Source: Xiphophorus maculatus (taxonomy: Eukaryota > Chordata > Actinopteri > Cyprinodontiformes > Poeciliidae). Taken from it: a DNA stretch of 64,000 nt. Shown here one piece after another: positions 52,435 to 62,507 of this stretch. Within the stretch, counting starts at the first letter, position 1. The number at the start of each line of letters is the position of its first letter. The stretch covers positions 11,818,996 through 11,882,995 of the forward strand of contig NC_036457.1 in assembly GCF_002775205.1 (NCBI RefSeq), in the 5' to 3' direction. The notes below the pieces were generated by a model. It saw nothing but the letters and a program-made list of their open reading frames with translations. It made no database searches and was not told the DNA's origin. The position numbers and the translations under genes were made by a program.

Positions 52435-55400
52435 CTAGCACCAAGGTCTAAACAGTGCAGAAACAGCATTACAGTGTGGATCAGGAGAGTGTGCAGCCCC
52501 ATGCACTAATCCCATTGGTCTTGGGAGATGGTGGACATTAGAGTGCTGACCTGCTGTTGAGCGTGTAGTTCTTCTCATTACCCTTGGAAGGCCCTGATCT
52601 TTACTTGAGCTGGCAACACTAGGAGCTTGAGATGCAGATGTTGAAGGAGCTTCATGAGGATATACCTCGGCAGACAGAGGAACCGTGTTGTTTCTGACCA
52701 GATGTGGGTTGGCTGGCAAAGAAGGCGGTGACTGGTGGACATTTACCCTCAAAAACAAATCAGGATCAGTTTCATCCTCAGAGGATGAATCAGTCAACAG
52801 TGGTTCCCCAATAGGGGATGCTGGAATGTCACTGCAAACAACTGGCTTCAGTAGAGACCGGTGGACCCTTTTAGTTTTGTTCAACTCATCTACAGGAGCC
52901 ACAGTGTAAACTGCTCCAGTATCACCCAGTACTTTTAGGACCTTATACACCTTGGAGCGCCACAGATCCTGAATCTTGTGTCTTCCTTGTTGACTGGTGT
53001 CTCGAAGTAGGACAAGTTGGCCTTCGTGCAGAGGAGAATCTTGAACATGCTGGTCATTATTTCTCTTTCTCCTATCTGCAGCAATCTTCAGCTTCTCCCT
53101 GGCTTCCTCAAAAGCCAGTTGCAAGCGCGTCTGGTGCTCTGCAACCCACTTGTCAACACCACCAGCACTTGGTTCTGAGACATGGCCAAGCAGAAAGTCT
53201 AAAGGAAGCCTAGGTTGTTGGCCAAACATCAGGAAAAAGGGACTTTCTCCAGTGCTCTGATGTGGTGTGGTGTTATAGCAAAAGATAACTTGTGGCAAAT
53301 AAGAGGTCCAGGCTCTTTTACTGGTGGTGGGGAGGGTACGCAACAGGTTATGAAGCGTACGATTAAACCTTTCACATTGTCCATTTCCAGCAGGGTGGTA
53401 CGGTGTGGTCCTGGACTTCTTGATGCCATAGAATTGACAGAGCTGCTGGATGAGGGAACTTTCAAAATTACGTCCCTGGTCTGAGTGAACACGGGCTGGT
53501 ACACCAAACTTTGAAAACCACTCTGTCACCAGGACATGAGCCACAGTAGAGGCACGTTGATCTCTGGTTGGTATGGCCAGGGTGTACTTGCTAAAAACAT
53601 CAGTTAAGACGAGCACATTCTCCCGCCCATCTTGAGAAGGCTCCAGGATTGTGAAGTCCATGGCAAGGATCTCATTGGGTCGTGACGCTAGCAAATGGCC
53701 CATATAGGTCCGTGCAAGAGGTCGAGTATCTTTTGCCACTTGGCATCGCTCACATGACCTGCACCAATCAACGACATCAGAGGACATTTTTGGCCAGTAA
53801 CATCTTGTTCTCAGCAGTGAGAGAGTCCTGTCCACACCTTGATGGCCATGGTCCTGGTGAGCCTGAGTCAGGACCTCCTCCTTCAAGGCTGTGGGCAGCA
53901 ACAGCTGTAGCATCTCCTCAGCACCATCGGGACGAAAGGTCTTGCGGTGGAGGACACCATCCTTCTCCACCAGGCGATCCCACTGCCTCAGGAATGCCAA
54001 CAGAGGTGCAGGTAAATTCTTTCGCTCTGTGCGGTCGGGTTGTTTCTTGCGAGCCCAAAAGGTCCAAAGTTCCTGCAAAACTGGGTCAGCATGTTGTAAT
54101 ACTTGCATATCCTTTGTGGTACGTTCAGGGAGGACTGTGATGGCAGCTTGCGTAACTTCCCGTCTCTCCATCATCAGCTGCAGAGATTCAGGCAGACTAC
54201 TCCCTGGAACAAGAGCACCAACCTGTTCTCTAGTAGATGGATGTTTTCTGGAAAGAGCATCTGCGTTCCTGTTTGTACGCCCTGAGCGATACTGGATCTT
54301 GAAATCAAAGGAGGCAAGTTGTGCAGCCCATCGATGTTCAGTGGCACCCAGCTTGGCAGTACCAAGATAACTGAGGGGATTGTTATCAGTGAATACAAGA
54401 CATTTATGGCCCAACAAGTACTCTCTGAATTTTTCAGTCATGGCCCATTTAAGGGCTAAAAATTCAAGTTTCATGGAGCTATAGTTGTCCATATTACGTT
54501 CAGTTGGCCTTAATCCTCGGCTGGCGTAGGCAATAGGACGCACAACCCCGTCCTGTTGTTGGGAAAGGACAGCCCCCAGACCACCATGGCTCGCATCAAC
54601 CTCTAGGATAAAAGGCAGAGAAAAGTCAGCGTAGGCTAGCACAGGTGAAGTAGTTAGCCTCCTTTTCAATTCGTCAAAGCTCTGTTGGTGTTCTGCAGTC
54701 CAGCCCTCAGCGATGTCCTGTCTTAGCCGCTTCTTTGTTTTTGAACTGCTTAAATGTCCCACTAGTTGGTGAAGGGGCGCAGCCAGCTTGGCAAAGCCTG
54801 CAACAAACCGCCGATAGTAACTGGCGAACCCAAGGAAGGACCTCAGCTCTGTGGATGTGGTGGGGCGCTGCCAGTTAACCACTGCCTCAATCTTAGACGG
54901 ATCAGTTGCAACACCTTTGCTAGAAATGACATGGCCTAAGTATTTAACTTCTCGTTGAAGAAAGGAGCACTTTGTCAGCTTTGCCTTGAGACCCTCTTTC
55001 TTCAGGCGTCCAAGCACCATCCCCAGGCGCTCCAAATGCTGTTCCACAGTGGAGGAAAACACAACTATGTCATCAAGATACAGCAGCAATGATTGATTCT
55101 GCTTATCAGAGAAAATGCGTTGCATAAGCCTCTGAAATGTACTGGGCGCATTACAAAGGCCAAATGGCATTCTATTCCACTCAAATAGACCAAATGGAGT
55201 ACAGAACGCCGTTTTATGACGATCTGCTTCTGCAACAGGTACCTGGTTGTAACCACTTGCCAAGTCCAAGGTAGAGAACCAGCAAGCACCTGTAAGTGCA
55301 TCCAAAGACTCTTCAATGCGTGGTAATGGAAAGGCATCTTTGCGGGTTTTGCTATTAAGCTGCCGATAGTCCACACACATCCTCAGGCTCCCATCCTTCT

Positions 55401-56574
55401 TTTTGACTAGCACAATGGGAGATGCATAGGGGCTGCAGCTCTCTCTGATCACATTAGTACTAAGTAACTGATTGATGTGATCCTTTACTGCTTCATAGTC
55501 TGACGGTGGTATACGCCGGTATCGCTGGTTTACAGGGGTCTCATCAATAAGGGGTATGTCATGACTAATTATGTTTGTACACCCCAAATCACTGTCATTT
55601 TCTGCAAAAACTGATGAATAATCCCTAAGAAGGGTCCTCACCTGCCCCTGGTGTGTGCAGGGCAGTTGGGAGAGGTCAATGGCCTCAATTTGGTCCTGCA
55701 CAGTTGGAAGTACAATCTGAGAGGACACCTTAGCTGTATATGAGGGCTCTTCTTTAACACCAGGAGGCAGACTGATAACATTAACATGATGCAGAGTACC
55801 TACAACAGTACGTGGGTAAAGCAAGATATCTGTAGAGCCTACATTAACAATTGGTATGTAGGCTGTGCCTCGCACCACACGGATTAGGGCAGGGGAAGCA
55901 AGCAAACCTCCTGGCAGACCTGCCTCAGGAGGCTCAAATAGTACAGCCTGTGACAGCTGATCAGAGCATGTAGCAGCCACAAGCTTCATAACCCCACCTG
56001 GGACCCTGCATGCTGCACGACCCCGCACCTTTACCTTCCCCACATAGTCTAATGGGCCCTGCAAGCTTGCCTGATGGCACTTTTGCAATGCAGGCCAGAT
56101 TTCATGAGGAGCCTGGGGGACATTGTCCTGACTGAACAACCCTGCGCCATGCTGTACAAAAAGCTCATGATAGCATTTTTGGATTACATTCATGCCTAAA
56201 ACACCTGGTGTGGGAGCCACTTTGCCGGGAGGATCTTTTACAATTAAAACCCCGCAGTTTGGGATGTCTTTGCCGCAAAGCTCAACACTAAGCTCTATGT
56301 AGCCAAGGTATGGGATATTTAACCCATTTGCTGCCTTAAGCTGCAACCAGTGACAAGGGCGTAAACCATCAGGGCCACCAGACTTGAAATGATCCTTAAA
56401 GAAACTTTCTGTAAGGGTCGACACCATAGAACCAGTGTCAATTAGACAGGGCACCTGAACACCTCCCAAACACACATCTAAATGAGGACACGATGCAACA
56501 AGCTTTGGCGTTTCCATACCATTATATGGTGCTGTGACTGAGCCAATAATGGCCCCACCCGAACTGCGGCTCAA
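52435..56574 (-). CDS. pol: Gypsy pol polyprotein (protease, RT, RNase H, integrase)
   Basis: An uninterrupted frame of 1379 codons from the TTG at 56574. It is open upstream to 56610, and no ATG opens it. Aspartic protease: DTG at 46-48. Reverse transcriptase: about 340-540, with the catalytic YLDD at 499-502. RNase H: about 655-775, acidic residues Asp660, Glu704 and Asp730. Integrase: zinc-binding His/Cys region about 906-944 (HQDHGHQG...CRSCERC), catalytic core Asp973, Asp1032 and Glu1068 with the canonical 35-residue spacing. The C-terminal part has no clear chromodomain. The pol frame is -1 relative to gag and overlaps its end, so it is probably made by ribosomal frameshifting as a gag-pol fusion. 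All catalytic residues are present, so the copy may be functional. Confidence 0.95.
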   Translation of the reverse strand: MSRSSGGAIIGSVTAPYNGMETPKLVASCPHLDVCLGGVQVPCLIDTGSMVSTLTESFFKDHFKSGGPDGLRPCHWLQLKAANGLNIPYLGYIELSVELCGKDIPNCGVLIVKDPPGKVAPTPGVLGMNVIQKCYHELFVQHGAGLFSQDNVPQAPHEIWPALQKCHQASLQGPLDYVGKVKVRGRAACRVPGGVMKLVAATCSDQLSQAVLFEPPEAGLPGGLLASPALIRVVRGTAYIPIVNVGSTDILLYPRTVVGTLHHVNVISLPPGVKEEPSYTAKVSSQIVLPTVQDQIEAIDLSQLPCTHQGQVRTLLRDYSSVFAENDSDLGCTNIISHDIPLIDETPVNQRYRRIPPSDYEAVKDHINQLLSTNVIRESCSPYASPIVLVKKKDGSLRMCVDYRQLNSKTRKDAFPLPRIEESLDALTGACWFSTLDLASGYNQVPVAEADRHKTAFCTPFGLFEWNRMPFGLCNAPSTFQRLMQRIFSDKQNQSLLLYLDDIVVFSSTVEQHLERLGMVLGRLKKEGLKAKLTKCSFLQREVKYLGHVISSKGVATDPSKIEAVVNWQRPTTSTELRSFLGFASYYRRFVAGFAKLAAPLHQLVGHLSSSKTKKRLRQDIAEGWTAEHQQSFDELKRRLTTSPVLAYADFSLPFILEVDASHGGLGAVLSQQQDGVVRPIAYASRGLRPTERNMDNYSSMKLEFLALKWAMTEKFREYLLGHKCLVFTDNNPLSYLGTAKLGATEHRWAAQLASFDFKIQYRSGRTNRNADALSRKHPSTREQVGALVPGSSLPESLQLMMERREVTQAAITVLPERTTKDMQVLQHADPVLQELWTFWARKKQPDRTERKNLPAPLLAFLRQWDRLVEKDGVLHRKTFRPDGAEEMLQLLLPTALKEEVLTQAHQDHGHQGVDRTLSLLRTRCYWPKMSSDVVDWCRSCERCQVAKDTRPLARTYMGHLLASRPNEILAMDFTILEPSQDGRENVLVLTDVFSKYTLAIPTRDQRASTVAHVLVTEWFSKFGVPARVHSDQGRNFESSLIQQLCQFYGIKKSRTTPYHPAGNGQCERFNRTLHNLLRTLPTTSKRAWTSYLPQVIFCYNTTPHQSTGESPFFLMFGQQPRLPLDFLLGHVSEPSAGGVDKWVAEHQTRLQLAFEEAREKLKIAADRRKRNNDQHVQDSPLHEGQLVLLRDTSQQGRHKIQDLWRSKVYKVLKVLGDTGAVYTVAPVDELNKTKRVHRSLLKPVVCSDIPASPIGEPLLTDSSSEDETDPDLFLRVNVHQSPPSLPANPHLVRNNTVPLSAEVYPHEAPSTSASQAPSVASSSKDQGLPRVMRRTTRSTAGQHSNVHHLPRPMGLVHGAAHSPDPHCNAVSALFRPWC

Positions 56575-56588
56575 CAGTTCAGTGGGAA

Positions 56589-56610
56589 CTAGTTTTCCGA
56601 GACCGCAGAA
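56589..56610 (-). promoter_or_regulatory. Probable gag-pol -1 frameshift site
   Basis: The pol frame is closed by TAA at 56611-56613, so a shift must occur in the 22 nt shared with the end of gag. The last two gag codons are GAA AAC directly before the TAG stop. An A-AAC tetranucleotide in the ribosomal A site before a stop is a plausible slippery sequence, although the full X XXY YYZ heptamer is imperfect. Termination-reinitiation is the alternative. Confidence 0.55.
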
Positions 56611-57653
56611 TTAGGAGGCAGGGAACTCGAGGGCTGCTGAGGGCCTCGAGTGTGAAAACGGGAAGGGACACGTACACCATCACATTCCCTAGCATAATGG
56701 CCTGGCAGTTGGCACCGTCTACAGACTATAGGGACATTACGAGGGGGACGACTCTGTTGGTGAGTTTGACTAAGAGAGGCAATGCTCTGAGTGAGTTGAT
56801 TTAATTGCTCTTGTTGTCGTGCCAACATCTCATGCAGTGACCTCAATTCTGACCCCTGATCCCTTAGACTAATCTGAGAAGTGCCATGGACAGCATATTG
56901 AAATCCAAGGGATGGAACTGAAAGACTCCGAGCCCTACTACCGCCTGATGATCCCTCCCGTTCCCACCTAATAGCTTCAGCCCTGACATCAAGTAAAGTA
57001 GCTGCAGGTTTCTCCCGTACAAACTGTTTCAATGCACGCCGCAGTGGACCATCTAAAACATGCTCCACAAACTGATCCCTCAACAATACAGCAGCATTAA
57101 CCATGCTAGTGGGTGCACAAGCTTTAACCTTCTCCATTAATCCCATTAGTGCAAGGGAAAATTCTTGAAGGGTTTCACCCTCCTGCTGCTTTCTAGAAAA
57201 GAAAGCCTCTTGCAATGAGACATAGGAATCAGTACAACCATATACCTCTTTTAGCACTCTAATAATGCAAGCTGGATCTGTCCGCTCAGCACTAGGACGG
57301 TGTCTAAGTTCCTCTCGTGCCTCACCCTCCAAATGATCATACAAGTAAAAAGCCTGATCAACAGGTGATAAGTGACGTGCCCTCATACAGGTCTCAGCCT
57401 CCTCCAACCACTCATTTAACCCTATTCCTGATCTTCCCCTGAACATTGGACATTTCCTGTCACGAGGCACAAACACCAACCTCTCTGACACAGGGGGACC
57501 CAAGACAGGTAAAGCACTCTGAGATGTGCTCGAAGTAGAAGGGGCAGTAGAAGTACCTGGGGCCGAGCGTGACTGTTCCTGTCGTAATCGCTCGTTGTCT
57601 GCTTTCAATTGGGCAATCAAGTCCCGCATTTCTTGGATCTCCTCCTCCTCCAT
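56589..57653 (-). CDS. gag: Gypsy gag polyprotein
   Basis: A 354-codon intact frame beginning with ATG at 57653. The N terminus is a charged coiled-coil stretch (about 1-25). A Ser/Thr/Pro-rich linker follows, then the conserved retrotransposon gag region (about 65-230, containing a FRGRSG...WLEEAE segment and a later LRDQFVEHVLDG). Near the C terminus is one CCHC zinc knuckle, CRRCQLPGHYAREC, at about 311-324, which binds the element's RNA. It builds the virus-like particle. The stop TAG is at 56589-56591. Confidence 0.93.
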   Translation of the reverse strand: MEEEEIQEMRDLIAQLKADNERLRQEQSRSAPGTSTAPSTSSTSQSALPVLGPPVSERLVFVPRDRKCPMFRGRSGIGLNEWLEEAETCMRARHLSPVDQAFYLYDHLEGEAREELRHRPSAERTDPACIIRVLKEVYGCTDSYVSLQEAFFSRKQQEGETLQEFSLALMGLMEKVKACAPTSMVNAAVLLRDQFVEHVLDGPLRRALKQFVREKPAATLLDVRAEAIRWEREGSSGGSRARSLSVPSLGFQYAVHGTSQISLRDQGSELRSLHEMLARQQEQLNQLTQSIASLSQTHQQSRPPRNVPIVCRRCQLPGHYARECDGVRVPSRFHTRGPQQPSSSLPPNSAVSEN

Positions 57654-57832
57654 GACCTGGATCCTTTGTGATTAAATAGGCTCGCTGCTGTTTTGCCTGT
57701 ACACACAACACAATTCTCTTCCAACGCAAAAAAAAAAAAAAATAAAACGCCACTACACAAACAGGAGAAAAAGAAAAAACAACCAAAAAAAAAGAAACAG
57801 CTGAAGAATCAAGTCTCACTTTACACAGCAGA
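57654..57832 (-). other. Gypsy untranslated leader
   Basis: In element orientation this lies between the primer site and the gag ATG. It contains A- or T-rich runs (57727-57743 and 57774-57797) and no coding frame of note. Confidence 0.6.
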
Positions 57833-57850
57833 TCCTGCCGACAACGCCAA
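57833..57850 (-). other. Candidate tRNA primer binding site
   Basis: In element orientation the sequence TGGCGTTGTCGGCAGGAT starts 2 nt after the 5' LTR. It begins with TGG, complementary to the CCA end of a tRNA, as expected for minus-strand priming. The tRNA identity was not determined. Confidence 0.65.
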
Positions 57851-57852
57851 TT

Positions 57853-59003
57853 TGTGGCAACCTGGGGTGGATTTTCTTTATTAGGAAACCCAAATGTAAG
57901 ATGTTAAAGTTTAAGATAAGGGAAACCGACAACGCCACCTGGAATAACTCCAGGAAAATAGAATGATAATAAGGACACAGGTACGTTCTACAGGAAGTGA
58001 GACAAGATTCAGACAATTCTACAAAAAAATTTATTAAACTTTAATAGGTTGTTTAATTTCACAATAACCTGAAATCGAATAGTTAAAACAGTGAAGGCAT
58101 TTTTAATAAAGTTGATTATAAAATGTTTAAATTTCAGAGGAAACTGAGGCTTACCAGTGGGGGGAGAGTAGTGAGGAAAGGGGCAACATCCAGTGAAGAA
58201 AAGGGATCACCCTGGACACTACAAAGACACGGCAAACACACACACACAAAAAAAAGGGGTGTTCCACAAAACACACGAGACAAGACACCGCCACCAGGGG
58301 TCACCACCGCCACCACAGAAGCCTCAGTCCCTAAAAGAAAGACAAAAAATGAAACAATAGGAGTAAAACAGTGATACAATAGCACTAAAATATTGCTTTT
58401 TATCCCGTTCGTAGTGCCATCGATACTCCCGGCAGCGGGGGAAAGTTCATACAAATCTTTTAAAACAATTCATCGTAGGCAAAACAGCAGCGAGTGTACG
58501 TCCAAATTTAATAGTTGTCAGGGACTCAGCAGGAGGCTAAAAAATAGAGTAGATTATTAATACAACTGCTGATAAAAACTATGACTTATGGTAGCTGCTT
58601 ACCTGTAAATTACTACACGGCCAGACAAACAGATCCACAAGGTCACTTATGGAGCGCAGCTGTAACAGAACACTACATAAAGGCTTCGTTTACATGAGAC
58701 GGATGTTACCTAGCCATGCTAGTGCTTACCTTCCCGGCAGCAAACAAACAACCGAACAAATCGGTCCAGGAGTTGGAGGCACAGCAAGGGAGGCTAAACA
58801 AATCAAACCAGCTTGCATTAATGGCTATGATAAAAGCTGACAAACAAAGAAACAGCCACGCTTACCCAGCACAGCTCAGCAAACAAACTAAGCAAAATGA
58901 GTTGACGTCATGACGCAAGTAGTCTTGTGACAGGTAGAGACCTGCTTATATGCAGCAGCTGAAATTGATCTTAAAGTGGCAGCGTACCATTTATGCTGCT
59001 ACA
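57853..59003 (-). repeat. 5' LTR of the gypsy element
   Basis: 1151 bp, same length as the 3' LTR, with no mismatch noticed on reading. In element orientation it has a TATA-like GCATATAAGC at 58944-58953, only about 55 nt inside the LTR, a perfect TGACGTCA at 58903-58910, and AATAAA at 58030-58035. Short open frames inside it are repeated exactly in the other LTR and are not genes. Confidence 0.93.
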
Positions 59004-59007
59004 CAAC
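59004..59007. repeat. Target site duplication, right copy
   Basis: caac, matching 51231-51234 on the other side of the element. Confidence 0.85.
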
Positions 59008-59072
59008 GTTATAGTAGCAGCAGCTGAATTCTGGAAAGAATTAAGTGTATGTAATACTAATGCTACCAACAT

Positions 59073-59098
59073 TATTTATTTATTTATTTATTTATTTA
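59073..59098 (+). repeat. (TTTA)n microsatellite
   Basis: About six tandem copies of a tatt/ttta tetranucleotide. Confidence 0.9.
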
Positions 59099-61566
59099 GT
59101 GTGTTCATTTCTGCATAGTCAAAAGGCATTGAGTCTGGATCCCTTCAGTGTCCTATTTTCTGTAAAAAAAAAAAAAAAAAAGGTCAGGGATATTTTAGCT
59201 GTTGACTTTGTTGAATTAATGGAAAAGTATTTGGTTTGGGCAACTCTTTTATTAACTAATGAATTCATTAATAGAATTAGGTCCTCCCAACAAAGAATAT
59301 TTGCAGGATGCTATTGTTCACCTAATTTAATGTATCTAAAGAAAACACAAAAAGTTTTCAGAGGTCATTTTTCATTTTAAAATACTATGTTGGGCTTATA
59401 TTACAGAATCATTTTTGATATGACACAAAAGCAACAGCAGTTTAAATAACCACTTGTTAAGGTCTATGTGTGTATTATTTACCAACGCTGAACAGACAAT
59501 TCAACAAACCCTGAAGCAGAAGACCACACCAGGTGTCGCTCCTGTTAGGTAAGGAGTGGAAACTGGAAATAGGAAACTGAAGGGAAAATTTACACAAGCT
59601 CAACGTTAGGTGACAAAGTGAGAAGAAACGTTTGGGGTTTGATGGGTATCAATTTCAATTGACATGGTCAGATTCGGCATCTATGTAAGAATATAAATCC
59701 ATCTAGCAGGGAGTTTGTAGGGAAATTAGCTCTGCTATAGAGCAGACACTCCTATATAGGTTAATAATGTAGCAAAAACCAGATGTTTTGGGCAACCTTT
59801 TGACTCTGTGCCACAAAAAAATCTAGTGGAGTGTATCTAATTGAGTGACTGGTGAATATGTATTTATTATAGAAGTCCTGTCTTGCTATTATGTAATAAA
59901 TTAGTTTGTCCGGTCATTGATACAAATTGTTATTTCAAAAGTGTCCACACACTAATAAACTGTGAAATGCGGAGAAAAATTCAACCAAATTTAAACATGA
60001 GTAAATACATTATTTGCTTTTACAACTTTGGCATAAAGGGGTGAAAAATAATATTCTACTTTATAAATAAATGCTAATATTCAACTATTAAATGAGGCTT
60101 CAGGTAGTGTCTTGCCTCTAACTATGAACTAAAGCTTGTTGACACTGAGATAAGCTGAGCTCCCTGATTATCACGTAGCACATAAACAAGCCACTGGATT
60201 ACAGACAGCTCTGATGTCCAAACATGTAGGGGACAGACATTTGAAATCAATTGTTTGCTTCCCATTTTTTTGACTTCCTCCTTTACATGCTCTCTTACAC
60301 AATGCCTGCATACACCAGCACAAACACAGAGCAGGTATACAATGTTGCTAAATTGCACATGAAAATATTAAACACAAAAAACATAAGAAAAAGTACAACA
60401 ATTGTTATCTTTAACATAGTTTGACCTATATTTCAAAAATGAATAAATAAATTAAATGAGAGGGTTAAAAAAAACAATCCTAATGCACATACACACATGC
60501 TGGTACATGTAAATATTTTCCTATTAAAATAAGGCCACAACCTGCAGTCTATGGTTATTCAGAAAAATGCTGCTGGCTGCATTGCATTCAGATGTCTCAA
60601 TTCCACAGCACATTACTCAATACCTTTTTAGGAGTTGGGATGATCATTACACCCATTCAGAAGTCTGTGTTTCTGTTTTGGAGTAATTGGTTTTCTTGAT
60701 AATCAAGGATGATTAGTTCAGGGTAAATTCAACAAGCCCAAACCTGCCTAATCAGAGAAAGAGTCTGCCGATAGAGGTGAGTGACAAGTTGTGTCCTGGT
60801 TCTGAAAGACTCTGGTAGGCAGGTGTAGGGGAAAAGCGGGGCATGACAACTGATACAAATAAAAGCAATAAAATTCATTCAAGATTAATTTCTACCACAG
60901 TATGAATATTGAACCGAACAAGGTTGTTTTTAATAAGAAGGTTAGACAGAATGTTCCTCTTCTCCCTTACCTAATTTGATCAAATGCAATACATGAAAAA
61001 GAACATTCACACTTGTCCACTTACTTAATGGTACAAGTTGCAAGTACCTGTTAACTTCCCTTTTCCTTCAAAACTGCCTTAGTTTTTTTGTATTATTTCA
61101 ATAAAATTCATATATAAACCTCCATGTTTTATTCCATATTGAGTTCCATTAGTGCTAAAATAAGTTTACATCTGTAAGAAGTGTACGTAGCGCTCTTGTA
61201 CAATGCATCATGTCTAAGTGTATATGTAGGGTGTCTATTCACTGTGTTGTGTCTATGTGGTACACTCTATGTAGTATTCTGACCTTCAGCAATTCAAAAT
61301 AAAGACTCATTCTCTAGAGTCTAGACATTCTATGTTTTCCATGTCAAGACCAATAAAATCCTTTCAAAACAAAATCCAGAAACAAAACTATTACTGAGAG
61401 TAATTATGTATGCGGAACACTTGTGAATACTTTAAATTTATCTTTACACGTCTCAGTTTCAGTTTCCCACGAGTGTGATATTTATTGCAAATGGGAGCTC
61501 ATCCAGGTAGACTGCTGCATAGAAACAATGCTTTATTCATATTAAAGGATCAAAAGTGTGTCAAGA

Positions 61567-61600
61567 ACATATACCCCACACCGTGGTGTGGGGTATATGT
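61567..61600. repeat. Short-loop inverted repeat, 16-bp arms
   Basis: Perfect arms at 61567-61582 and 61585-61600 are separated by only 2 nt (gt). The arms contain a CCCCACACC core, so they are not low complexity. Confidence 0.92.
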
Positions 61601-62456
61601 AAAAAGCTATTAAATACTTCAAAGTGTTTTTTGTTTGTTTGTTTAAATGTTAATGGGGCCTTTGATTTGGCATAAAAATTCCCAACAGATCTGAATAACA
61701 ATCTAAGTAATCCACTCATGCAAAGAATTCACATACAATTATTCTACACTTGAAGTTGTGGATTTGGTTGCAAATAATTAAACAAGTAATTGTCATCTTT
61801 TACTATTTCCACTCTTGATCTAACCACCCTAGAACATCTAGTTTATGTTTCTAGTTTAGCTTTTAAAATGAAAATTGTCCATATTTTAAAAATGTTATAA
61901 ATAGCAGTGGTTTTATTGTAGTGATATATTTATTTATTACAGATCATTACCTTTAAACTATACAACAAAAAAACTACTCAAAGCTGTGTCAAAGCTGGAG
62001 AAAATACAAATATCTTGAAATCACTTTTTGTTTAAAGGACAAGGAAGAAATAAAAAACATGCCAGTCAGGCCTAATGAATTACCACTTAAAACTGAAACT
62101 TATTACAGATGTGATTACCAAAGCTAAACTCAATCTGTCACATGATCTTTATAATTAATTGTAGGCTCTATAAATAGCTGCAAAACAAATTGTGTGATTC
62201 CTGGTTCTAAGTCATTTTCGCCACATGTAGATGTGTGAATGCATCAACTTAATTGGTGGATTTTTACATTTGAGTTAAGCATTTGAAGAGGTGTATCTAA
62301 TAATGTCTTTGCACAACTGTGTTGGGTGTTGGCATTTTCATTTGTTGAGTTATGAATGGCCTGAGGTGAGAAGCGATTTATCCTTATGAGTTTATGATAG
62401 AAATGTTTTTCTTACATGCGCTGTCGTTTTTTCTTTACTGCAGAAATTCCTTCCGG

Positions 62457-62507
62457 GTCAATGCTTCTGTGTTTTTCTGTGTATCTTTCCTGGCCAGAAG
62501 CATTGAC
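62457..62507. repeat. Inverted repeat with 13-bp arms and 25-nt loop
   Basis: Perfect arms at 62457-62469 and 62495-62507 (gtcaatgcttctg and its complement) enclose 25 nt. A transcript would form a stem-loop, but the stem is shorter than that of a typical microRNA precursor. Confidence 0.8.

Larger units (their letters stand above)
51235..59003 (-). mobile_element. Complete Ty3/gypsy LTR retrotransposon
   Basis: A 7769-bp element on the minus strand. In its own orientation the order is 5' LTR (59003-57853), primer site, gag, pol (protease, reverse transcriptase, RNase H, integrase), polypurine tract and 3' LTR (52385-51235). The domain order (integrase after RNase H) defines Ty3/gypsy (Metaviridae). 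No envelope gene is seen. Both reading frames are intact, the LTRs have equal length with no difference noticed on reading, and a 4-bp target duplication flanks it. These points indicate a young copy. It was inserted about 400 bp upstream of the fdft1 start codon, on the same strand. Confidence 0.95.

Noticed and set aside
53682-54370. Plus-strand open frames of 152 and 159 codons opposite pol
   Set aside because: They are antisense shadows of the long pol coding sequence and have no recognisable domain.
51235-59003. The element as an endogenous retrovirus with an envelope
   Set aside because: Nothing resembling an envelope gene lies between the pol stop at 52435 and the 3' LTR at 52385; there are only about 50 nt.
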